From positions 1 to 64,000 of the forward strand of contig NZ_BPQT01000018.1 of assembly GCF_022179405.1 (NCBI RefSeq): a stretch of DNA of 64,000 nucleotides, read 5' to 3'. This DNA is from Methylobacterium marchantiae. Its GTDB lineage: Bacteria > Pseudomonadota > Alphaproteobacteria > Rhizobiales > Beijerinckiaceae. Below the pieces are notes generated by a model. That model did not search any database and was not told the origin of the DNA. It saw only the letters and a list, made by a program, of their open reading frames with translations. The number at the start of each line of letters is the position of its first letter. Position 1 is the first letter of the stretch. A program made the position numbers and the translations under genes. This document shows, piece after piece, positions 28,036-35,280 of the stretch.

Positions 28036-29634
28036 ATGCGCCCGGACCGGCGCGCCTGCCTCATCGGCGGTGGAGCGGCGCTCATGGTTGCCGCCGGGTC
28101 GGCGCGGGCCGCGCCGTCATCCGTCTACCGGCGCGGCAACGATGCCGATCCCGAGACCCTCGACCCGCACAAATCCTCCACTGTGGCGGAGGCGCATATC
28201 CTTCGCGACCTCTACGAGGGGCTGCTAACCTACGACAATCACGGCGCCATCATCCCCGGTGCGGCGACCCATTGGACAATCTCCGACGACGCTCTGACCT
28301 ATACGTTCCACCTGCGCGAGGATGGGCGCTGGTCGAACGGCGATCCGGTGACGGCCGCCGACTTCGTTTTCGGGTTGCGCCGGATCATGAGCCCGGCGAC
28401 AGCGGCGAAATATGCGGAAGTCCTGTATCCGCTGAAGAATGCCCGTGCCGTGAACCAGGGCGAGGCGCCGCCGGACGCGCTCGGCGTGGCTTCGCCGGAG
28501 GCACGTATCCTTGTCGTCACCCTCGAACAGCCGACGCCCTACCTCCTCGAACTCCTCACACACCAGACCTCACTGCCGGTGCACCCGCCCTCGATCGCGC
28601 GTTTCGGCGATGCCTTCACTCGTCCGGGCAACCTCGTCAGCAACGGCGCCTACGCCCTCGTCGACATGGTGCCGAACGACCGCATCACGCTGAAGCGCAA
28701 TCCCTATTTCCACGCGGCGGCCAGCATTACGATCGAGACCGTGGCCTTCCTGCCGACGCCCGACCTTTCAAGCGCTGTCCGCCGCTATGCCGGTGGCGAG
28801 ATCGACTCGCTCGCTGACCTCCCGGGCGATCAGATGACCTCCCTCAAGGCGAGATTCGGCCGCCAGGTCATCCTCGGACCGTCGCTCGGGCTCTATGCTC
28901 TTGCCGTCAACACGCGAAAGCCGCCCTTCGACGACGTTAGGCTGCGGAGGGCGCTGTCCCTGGTGATCGACCGCGAGTTCCTGGCCGAGCGGCTCTGGGG
29001 CGAGACCATGTCGCCCGCCTATTCCCTGTGCCCGCCGGGTCTCGACAACTACCGCATGCCGCCGGAGCTCGAAGGCCGCAATGCCCTGCCGATCGACCGC
29101 GAGGAGCAGGCACGATCGCTGCTCGCGGAAGCCGGGTATGGACCTGGCGGCAAGCCTCTGAAGGTTGAGTATCGCTTCAACACGACCGACAACAACCGCA
29201 ATACGGCGGTGGCTATCGCCGACATGTGGCGCAGCGTCGGCATCGAGACCCGCCTCGTTTACACCGATGCGAAGACCCACTTTGCCCATCTGCGCGACGG
29301 TGGCGATTTCGACGTCGCGCGCATGTCCTGGTTCGCCGATTACTCCGACCCGCAGAACTTCCTGTTCCTGCTGGAGACCGGCAATGACGGGCTCAATCCC
29401 GGCCGCTACGCCAACCCGGCCTATGACCGCCTGATGCGCGAGGCGGCCTCCGAACGGGACGTCGCCAAGCGTGCCGATATCCTGTTTCGAGCCGAGACGA
29501 TCATCCTAGGCGACCTGCCCTGGATTCCCGTGCTCCACACGCGCTCGAAGGCGCTGATCTCGCCGCGTCTTACCGGCTATCACCCGAACCTGCGCAACGC
29601 CTCGCCGACGCGGTTTCTCAGGCTCGCGACATGA
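28036..29634 (+). CDS. Peptide-type ABC transporter substrate-binding protein (SBP_bac_5)
   Basis: 532 residues. The N-terminus has a Tat-like signal (RRACLIGGGAALMVAAG, cleavage near SARAA), so export to the periplasm is expected, possibly folded. The mature part follows OppA/DppA family order: DPETLDPHKSSTVAEAHILRD, then LYEGLLTY, AADFVFGLRRIMSP and a C-terminal WIPVLH segment. It captures oligopeptides or similar solutes for the permeases encoded directly downstream (17-base gap to OppB). Solute not predictable. Confidence 0.92.
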   Translation: MRPDRRACLIGGGAALMVAAGSARAAPSSVYRRGNDADPETLDPHKSSTVAEAHILRDLYEGLLTYDNHGAIIPGAATHWTISDDALTYTFHLREDGRWSNGDPVTAADFVFGLRRIMSPATAAKYAEVLYPLKNARAVNQGEAPPDALGVASPEARILVVTLEQPTPYLLELLTHQTSLPVHPPSIARFGDAFTRPGNLVSNGAYALVDMVPNDRITLKRNPYFHAAASITIETVAFLPTPDLSSAVRRYAGGEIDSLADLPGDQMTSLKARFGRQVILGPSLGLYALAVNTRKPPFDDVRLRRALSLVIDREFLAERLWGETMSPAYSLCPPGLDNYRMPPELEGRNALPIDREEQARSLLAEAGYGPGGKPLKVEYRFNTTDNNRNTAVAIADMWRSVGIETRLVYTDAKTHFAHLRDGGDFDVARMSWFADYSDPQNFLFLLETGNDGLNPGRYANPAYDRLMREAASERDVAKRADILFRAETIILGDLPWIPVLHTRSKALISPRLTGYHPNLRNASPTRFLRLAT

Positions 29635-29650
29635 GTGCCGGGATAGCGGC

Positions 29651-30574
29651 ATGATCGGCCTCATCCTTCGTCGCCTCGTCCAGGCGATCCCGACCCTTTT
29701 CCTCCTGGTCACCGGCAGCTTCTTCCTGATCCGCCTCGCTCCGGGAGGGCCCTTCGACCTCGAGCGTCCGCTGCCGCCGGCCGCGATGCAGAACCTCGCC
29801 CGTGTCTACGGTCTCGATCAGTCCCTCATCGTCCAGTACGGGCGCTACATCGCGGCGCTGCTGCGGGGCGATTTCGGACCGTCATTCTCGTTCCGGGACC
29901 TCACCGTCGCGGATCTCTTCGCGCGCGGCCTGCCCGTCTCCATGATCCTCGGTGGCCTCGCCCTCGTCCTGGCCTTGACCGTCGGCATCGGCCTCGGAGC
30001 CTTCGCCGCTTTCCGGCGCGGAGGATGGATCGACCGGGCCATAGGTCTCTTCGCCGGGTTGACCCTGGCGGTGCCCAATTTCGTCGTGGCGCCGCTGCTG
30101 CAGATCGTGTTCGGACTGACGCTGCGCTGGCTGCCGGTGGGAAGCTGGGAGGGCGGCGCCCCCTCGCATCTCGTGCTTCCCGTGCTTGCCCTCGCCCTGC
30201 CGCAGATCGGTGCCATCGCCCGGCTGACACGCGCCTCCCTCAATGAGACCCTGAACGCCCAGCCGGTCCGCACCATGCGAGCCATGGGCCTGCCGCCCTG
30301 GCTCGTCGCCCGGCACGCCCTGCGCGGGGCGCTGCTGCCCGTGACCTCCATCCTCGGACCTACGGCCGCGGCGCTGCTGACCGGATCGGTGGTGGTGGAG
30401 ACGATCTTCGGCCTGCCCGGGATCGGGCGTGCCTTCGTCGACGGGGCGCTGAACCGCGATTACACGCTGGTGATGGGCACGGTCGTGCTGGTCGCTGTGT
30501 TCGTCATCGTCCTCAACATCGTGGCTGACATTCTCTGCGCCTTCCTCGATCCGCGCCTGAGAACGGCACGATGA
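29651..30574 (+). CDS. oppB: Peptide-type ABC transporter permease (OppB-like)
   Basis: 307 residues with six spans. The typical N-terminus (LRRLVQAIPTLFLLVTGSFFL) and a C-terminal EAA-type loop (TMRAMGLPPWLVARHALRGA) followed by VVETIFGLPGIGRAFVDGAL identify the OppB/DppB family. Heterodimerises with the OppC-like protein in the inner membrane. Its stop overlaps the OppC-like start (ATGA). No OppD/OppF ATPase genes follow within the window. Confidence 0.92.
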   Translation: MIGLILRRLVQAIPTLFLLVTGSFFLIRLAPGGPFDLERPLPPAAMQNLARVYGLDQSLIVQYGRYIAALLRGDFGPSFSFRDLTVADLFARGLPVSMILGGLALVLALTVGIGLGAFAAFRRGGWIDRAIGLFAGLTLAVPNFVVAPLLQIVFGLTLRWLPVGSWEGGAPSHLVLPVLALALPQIGAIARLTRASLNETLNAQPVRTMRAMGLPPWLVARHALRGALLPVTSILGPTAAALLTGSVVVETIFGLPGIGRAFVDGALNRDYTLVMGTVVLVAVFVIVLNIVADILCAFLDPRLRTAR

Positions 30575-31653
30575 GCCGCGCCTGGGCTCGGCTTGCCCGC
30601 AATCGGAGCGCCCTCGCCGCCTTCCTTGTCCTGGTCACGACGACCCTCGCCTGCCTCGTCGGGCCGCTCTTCACTGGCCACGATCCGGGGCGGATCTATC
30701 CCGATCTGGTGCGCACGGCGCCGGGCCTCGCCGCCCATCCCGAGCCCGATGAGATCGCCCCCGCCCTGACCCGCCTCGCCTTCCGGATGCGTGTCGCGGC
30801 TTCAGGCATTGTGGTGACGGGCGGTAGTGTCCGCATGGTGCTTTCGGATGCGGCCAAGCCCATCGACGAGCGCGTGCTGATCTACCTGCCCCGCTCGGAC
30901 CTGTTCGGCCCGGCCTCGATCGTCGAGCGCCAGGATGGCGGGCGCCGCCTCGTGGTGGAGGCACCCGTCCGGCGCCTGCGCTTCATCCTGGGCACCGACG
31001 TGCTCGGGCGCGACCTCCTGACCCGAAGCCTCGTCGCGGGCCGGGTGTCCCTGCTGATCGGAGCGGTCGCCACCGCCGTGGCGCTGCTTATCGGGGTGAG
31101 CTACGGCGCGGTCGCCGGCTATCTCGGCGGTGTCGTCGACGCGGTGATGATGCGCCTCGTCGACATGCTCTACGCCCTACCCTTCGTCTTCTTCGTGATC
31201 ATGCTGCTGGTATTCTTCCGCTCCGGATTAGGGCTGATCCTGGTGGCGATCGGCGCGGTGGAATGGCTCGACATGGCCCGCCTCGTTCGCGCCCAGACCC
31301 TCTCCTTGCGCACCCGCGATTTCGTGCGGGCCGCAGAGGCGCTCGGGCTTTCGACGCCGGCCATCCTGTGGCGCCACATCGTCCCGAACACGCTGGGTCC
31401 CGTCACCGTGGCGGCGACCCTGCTCGTGCCCAAGGTCATCCTGCTCGAAAGCTTCCTGTCGTTCCTCGGCCTCGGGGTGCAGGAACCAGCGACGAGCTGG
31501 GGCGCGCTCATCGCGGAAGGGTCGCGCGCCCTCGAATCCGCACCCTGGATGCTCGCCGGTCCGGCGTCGTTCCTCGTCGTGACCCTGATCGCCCTCAACG
31601 TCCTCGGCGACGGTCTCGGAGACGCCCTCGATCCGCGCCTCGCCGAGACCTGA
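30571..31653 (+). CDS. oppC: Peptide-type ABC transporter permease (OppC-like)
   Basis: 360 residues, longer than E. coli OppC (~300) because of a roughly 90-residue periplasmic insertion between TM1 and the FILGTDVLGRDLLTRSL motif. Five further spans and the EAA loop (AAEALGLSTPAILWRHIVPNT) follow, ending LNVLGDGLGDALDPRL, the family C-terminal signature. The operon ends here: the next gene is convergent, two bases away. The ATPases must be supplied from elsewhere. Confidence 0.92.
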   Translation: MSRAWARLARNRSALAAFLVLVTTTLACLVGPLFTGHDPGRIYPDLVRTAPGLAAHPEPDEIAPALTRLAFRMRVAASGIVVTGGSVRMVLSDAAKPIDERVLIYLPRSDLFGPASIVERQDGGRRLVVEAPVRRLRFILGTDVLGRDLLTRSLVAGRVSLLIGAVATAVALLIGVSYGAVAGYLGGVVDAVMMRLVDMLYALPFVFFVIMLLVFFRSGLGLILVAIGAVEWLDMARLVRAQTLSLRTRDFVRAAEALGLSTPAILWRHIVPNTLGPVTVAATLLVPKVILLESFLSFLGLGVQEPATSWGALIAEGSRALESAPWMLAGPASFLVVTLIALNVLGDGLGDALDPRLAET

Positions 31654-31655
31654 CG

Positions 31656-31910
31656 CTACCGGTCCGCCAGGAGGCCGGGATAGACCACCCGAACGGAACG
31701 CCGCTCCGCCGGGATGTCGGAGATCGGGCGATTCTTCGTCACGGGGACGATCGTGCCCGTCGTCGTCACCTCTGCTGGACGGAGGCGCCATCGTTCGGCG
31801 CCGCTCGGCCGAAGGCGCGAATTCTCTTCGGCTCGGACGGGTGCCGGCGCGAGCATGGCACCCGCGAGGGCGGTCGTGGCAAGGATGGCGGAGAGAAGTC
31901 GGGGATTCAT
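31656..31910 (-). CDS. Small secreted protein of unknown function
   Basis: 84 residues from ATG 31910 (a GTG at 31922 is the alternative). A clear Sec signal peptide (LLSAILATTALAGAMLAPAPVRA) is followed by a ~60-residue basic, proline-rich mature part ending RSVRVVYPGLLADR. I recognise no domain. It is convergent with the OppC-like gene and divergent from the MFS gene. GC-rich codon use supports a real gene. Confidence 0.65.
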   Translation of the reverse strand: MNPRLLSAILATTALAGAMLAPAPVRAEENSRLRPSGAERWRLRPAEVTTTGTIVPVTKNRPISDIPAERRSVRVVYPGLLADR

Positions 31911-32034
31911 CGGACGAGGCACCCGGAGACGCGCGCCCTGAGTGAAGCGTGAACCGGTAAAGACGCCGACGGAACCGCGAGGCTTGGCCGTTCATTGCCA
32001 ACAGCTATCGTGTTGCACAGTTAATGAGGCGTCG

Positions 32035-33513
32035 ATGACGAGTAAGGTCGAGGCTACAGCCGGCTCGAGCCCTCCCGAGCGGGTTCCCATGGGCACGGTG
32101 ATCGATACCGACATCTCCGCTCGTCTCGACCGGTTGCCCTGGGGCCGCTTCCACGTTCTCGTCATCGTGGCGCTCGGCATCACCTGGGTTCTCGACGGCC
32201 TCGAAGTGACGCTCGCCGGTTCCCTGGTGGGAGCGCTCCGCGCCGCGCCCATGAGCTTCACCGAATTCGATATCGGACTGGCCGCGAGTTCCTACCTCGT
32301 CGGAGCGGTCGTCGGGGCACTCGGCTTCGGCTGGCTCACCGACCGGATCGGCCGCAAGAAGCTGTTCTTCATCACGCTGGCGCTCTACCTCGCCGCTACC
32401 GCTGCCACCGGCTTGTCGTGGAACATCTACAGCTTCTGCATCTTCCGCTTCCTCACCGGGGCCGGGATCGGCGGCGAGTACACAGCCATCAACTCCACGA
32501 TCCAGGAACTCGTGCCGGCTCGCGTGCGCGGATGGACCGACCTCGTCATCAACGGCTCGTTCTGGATCGGGGCGGCGTTGGGCTCGTTCCTTTCCATAGC
32601 GGTTCTGCGGCCCGGTATGATCGATCCGGCCTGGGGATGGCGCATCGCCTTTTTCGTGGGCGGCGGCATCGGCCTCGTGATCCTGTTGCTGCGGACCTGG
32701 ATTCCCGAGAGCCCGCGCTGGCTCGCCACTCACGGCTACGTCGCCGAGGCGGACAGGGTCGTCACCAGCATCGAGAAGCGCTTTACCGACGAAGGCATCA
32801 CGCTGCCGCCGGTGGACGAGAAGAAGCGCATGAAGCTGAAGACCCGCAGCCACACGCCACTGAAGGAGGTGTTCGGGACCATGCTCGTCGGTCACCGCAA
32901 GCAGACGCTGGTAGGCCTCGCACTGATGGTAGCACAGGCGTTCTTCTACAACGCGCTGTTCTTCACCTACGCCCTGGTGCTGCAGCGCTTCTATCAGGTG
33001 CCGGGTGACCATGTCGGCTGGTACCTGCTGCCCTTCGCGCTCGGCTCGTTCCTCGGCCCGCTGCTGCTCGGGCGCCTGTTCGACACGATCGGCCGCCGAC
33101 AGATGATTGCCTTCACCTACGGTATCTCGGCGGTGCTGCTCACCATCACCGGTTACCTGTTCAAGATCGAGGTGTTCGGTCCCGTCGGCCAGACGGCGGC
33201 CTGGATGGTGGTGTTCTTCTTCGCTTCCGCCGCTGCAAGTGCTGCCTATCTCACCGTCGCCGAGACCTTTCCCCTGGAAATCCGGGCGCTGGCCATCGCC
33301 GTGTTCTATGCGCTGGGTACCGGTATCGGCGGCGTGTCGGGACCACTCCTGTTCGGCGCGCTGGTGGAGACAGGCTCCCGCGACAACGTCCTGATCGGCT
33401 ACGCAATCGGTGCCGCGCTCATGGCGGTCGCCGCCATCGTCGGCGGCATCTGGGGTACGGCGGCCGAGGGCAAATCCCTCGAAGATGTCTCGAAGCCTCT
33501 GGCGGCGGCGTGA
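32035..33513 (+). CDS. MFS transporter
   Basis: 492 residues from ATG 32035 (GAGG 5 bases upstream). Twelve predicted spans. The loop 2-3 motif is GWLTDRIGRKKLFF, and TM4-5 carries RFLTGAGIGGEYTAINSTIQE, followed by a PESPRWL sugar-porter-type motif and a central cytoplasmic loop. The second-half signature is GRLFDTIGRRQM. These resemble the metabolite:H+ symporter and SV2-like branches of the MFS, importing organic acids, aromatics or sugars. Substrate not assigned. It is convergent with the SDR gene 34 bases later. Confidence 0.9.
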   Translation: MTSKVEATAGSSPPERVPMGTVIDTDISARLDRLPWGRFHVLVIVALGITWVLDGLEVTLAGSLVGALRAAPMSFTEFDIGLAASSYLVGAVVGALGFGWLTDRIGRKKLFFITLALYLAATAATGLSWNIYSFCIFRFLTGAGIGGEYTAINSTIQELVPARVRGWTDLVINGSFWIGAALGSFLSIAVLRPGMIDPAWGWRIAFFVGGGIGLVILLLRTWIPESPRWLATHGYVAEADRVVTSIEKRFTDEGITLPPVDEKKRMKLKTRSHTPLKEVFGTMLVGHRKQTLVGLALMVAQAFFYNALFFTYALVLQRFYQVPGDHVGWYLLPFALGSFLGPLLLGRLFDTIGRRQMIAFTYGISAVLLTITGYLFKIEVFGPVGQTAAWMVVFFFASAAASAAYLTVAETFPLEIRALAIAVFYALGTGIGGVSGPLLFGALVETGSRDNVLIGYAIGAALMAVAAIVGGIWGTAAEGKSLEDVSKPLAAA

Positions 33514-33547
33514 GCGGAGAGATCGGATCCCGGCTCACCGATCAAGG

Positions 33548-34249
33548 TCAGAACCGCTCGACCCACGGCCGGAGCTCGATCTCCGACGTCCAGGCGCTGC
33601 GATCCTGGCGCAGGACGTCCCAGTAGGCCGAGGCGATGGCGTCTGGATCGAGGAGGCTATCCGGCGCACCTGCGGGCTCCGGGCGGGAGATGCTGCGGAT
33701 GCCACCGTCGATGACGAAATGGGCAACGTGGATGCCCTTGGGATGAAGCTCACGTGCCAAGCTCTGCGACAGGCCGCGCAGGGCGAATTTGCCCATGGCG
33801 AAGGCTGCGGATTCGGCATAGCCCTTCACGCTGGCCGAAGCGCCGGTCAACAGGATGGCGCCATGGCGTGCCGGCAGCATGCGCCGTGCGGCGGCCTGGG
33901 CCACGAGGAAACCGCCATAGGCCGAGACCATCAGTGAGTGGCGGACGGCATCCGGATCGAGATCCGCGATCGGCCCGCGCAGCCGGCCGCTCGCATTATA
34001 GACGACCACGTCGGGCGGTCCGCCGAGGGCCGGTTCCATCCTCGCGAACAAGGCTTCCACCTCGCCCGGGTGGACGGCATCGCAGGAATGAATGGCTGCG
34101 CCTGTCTCGGCTGCCAGCGTTCCGAGCTTTCCGATGGAACGCGAAGCGAGGCCGATGCGGAGACCTTCGCGAGCCAAGCGCCGGGCCAGCGAGGCGCTCA
34201 GCCCCTCACCGGCACCGACGATGAAGGCACGCCTATAGGTCGGGACCAT
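33548..34249 (-). CDS. Atypical short-chain dehydrogenase/reductase
   Basis: 233 residues from ATG 34249, with GGAGA 6 bases upstream. Rossmann fold with glycine motif VGAGEGLSASLARR and YNASG in place of NNAG. The catalytic region reads TGASASVKGYAESAAFAMGK: Lys154 and Ser138 are present but the tyrosine four residues before the lysine is Phe150. The C-terminal GIHVAHFVIDGGI block matches a known SDR subgroup that shares this Phe. Either it uses another proton donor or it is not a conventional dehydrogenase. Cytoplasmic; lies 64 bases upstream of the tadA stop on the same strand side. Confidence 0.85.
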   Translation of the reverse strand: MVPTYRRAFIVGAGEGLSASLARRLAREGLRIGLASRSIGKLGTLAAETGAAIHSCDAVHPGEVEALFARMEPALGGPPDVVVYNASGRLRGPIADLDPDAVRHSLMVSAYGGFLVAQAAARRMLPARHGAILLTGASASVKGYAESAAFAMGKFALRGLSQSLARELHPKGIHVAHFVIDGGIRSISRPEPAGAPDSLLDPDAIASAYWDVLRQDRSAWTSEIELRPWVERF

Positions 34250-34313
34250 GGGACATCTCCGTATCTCGTTTCTTCGGAGCGGAACGTCCGCACCTTCCTG
34301 GGAGCTCCCGGTT

Positions 34314-34787
34314 TCAGGCCTCCCGCCTGTCGCGGAAGAAGTCACGAAGGAGAAGCGCGGCTTCCGCCTCGCGTAAGCCGCCATAGACGTCCGGCGCATG
34401 ATGGCAGGTAGGCTGGTTGAAGACGCGGGGACCGTGTTCGACCCCACCGCCTTTCGGGTCGAGGGCCGCGAAATAGACACGGCGGATGCGCGCGAACGAA
34501 ATGGCACCGGCACACATCGGGCATGGTTCGAGGGTGACGTAGAGATCACAGCCGACGAGGCGCTCGTCGCCGATCGCGGCGCAGGCGGCGCGGATCGCGA
34601 GGATCTCCGCATGGGCGGTGGGATCGCGGAGCGCTCGCGGGCGATTGTGGGCGACACTCAGCACCATGCCGTCCCTCACAACGACGGCACCCACCGGCAC
34701 CTCGCCCTCGGCGGCTGCGCGACGGGCGGCGTCGAAGGCGAGGCTCAGTGGGTCGGTTGCGGGCTCGCGGTAGAATGGCGCCTTCAC
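34314..34787 (-). CDS. tadA: tRNA-specific adenosine deaminase
   Basis: About 157 residues. It deaminates adenosine to inosine at the wobble position of tRNA-Arg(ACG) and is essential in most bacteria. The cytidine/deoxycytidylate deaminase zinc site is complete: HAEILAI with the catalytic Glu, and PCPMCAGAI with both cysteine ligands. [10 protein letters not shown] at the N-terminus and [12 protein letters not shown] in the C-terminal half are also TadA-like. The start is uncertain: no ATG is in frame; GTG 34787 is chosen, TTG 34802 is possible. Confidence 0.92.
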   Translation of the reverse strand: MKAPFYREPATDPLSLAFDAARRAAAEGEVPVGAVVVRDGMVLSVAHNRPRALRDPTAHAEILAIRAACAAIGDERLVGCDLYVTLEPCPMCAGAISFARIRRVYFAALDPKGGGVEHGPRVFNQPTCHHAPDVYGGLREAEAALLLRDFFRDRREA

Positions 34788-34858
34788 TGCGTTCAAGCCC
34801 AAGCTTTTGTGTTCGTTAAGGAAACTGTCCGGTCGAGGTCACGTGATCGCCCGTCGCA

Positions 34859-34883
34859 GGAACATCGCAGCGGCGTGGCCGTT
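34859..34883 (+). promoter_or_regulatory. EcfG-type general stress promoter
   Basis: GGAAC at 34859-34863, a 16-base spacer, then CGTT at 34880-34883. This is exactly the alphaproteobacterial EcfG/sigma-EcfG consensus (GGAAC-N16/17-CGTT). It lies 46 bases before the ATG of the CsbD-like gene, a common general-stress-regulon member. The match is direct; use in vivo is inferred. Confidence 0.75.
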
Positions 34884-34928
34884 TCATTCCCGAAGCGGCT
34901 GGACCGCAGGATCTTTCAGGAGCAGACG

Positions 34929-35132
34929 ATGAGCAGCACCACCGACAAGATCAAGGGCCTCGCCAACGAAGCCGTCGGCAACGTGAAGCAGGGCATCGGC
35001 AACGTCACTGACAACGACAAGCTTAAGGCCGAGGGCAAAGCCCAGGAACTGAAGGGCGAGACCCAGAAGACCGTCGGCGATGCCAAGGATGGCGTGAAGA
35101 ACGCCGCCGACACGGTGAAGAGCAAGCTCTGA
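34929..35132 (+). CDS. CsbD-like stress response protein
   Basis: 67 residues, highly charged and helical, with the CsbD pattern: [19 protein letters not shown], then [26 protein letters not shown] lies 7 bases before ATG 34929. Members are abundant general-stress proteins of unknown mechanism. The EcfG-type promoter upstream and the intrinsic terminator downstream make this a self-contained monocistronic stress gene. Confidence 0.93.
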   Translation: MSSTTDKIKGLANEAVGNVKQGIGNVTDNDKLKAEGKAQELKGETQKTVGDAKDGVKNAADTVKSKL

Positions 35133-35165
35133 GCCTTCACCCAAATTGATGTTGCGATAGGGAGA

Positions 35166-35189
35166 GGCGGCCTGGAGGCCGCCTTTTTT
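35166..35189 (+). terminator. Intrinsic terminator after csbD-like gene
   Basis: Perfect GC-rich stem (GGCGGCC / GGCCGCC with a TGGA loop) followed directly by six T residues. It starts 33 bases after the CsbD-like stop. Confidence 0.93.
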
Positions 35190-35280
35190 CTGCGCTGTTG
35201 CAAGTCGTCTTTGCATTCCGGGCATTGCGCTCCACGCGCAATCGCTCGCAACCTCGCCCCCGCTCTGTTATGGGGCTCGG

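Noticed and set aside
31960-32020. GGAAC...CGTT upstream of the MFS gene as an EcfG promoter
   Set aside because: The spacer is 13 bases, too short for the 16-17 base consensus.
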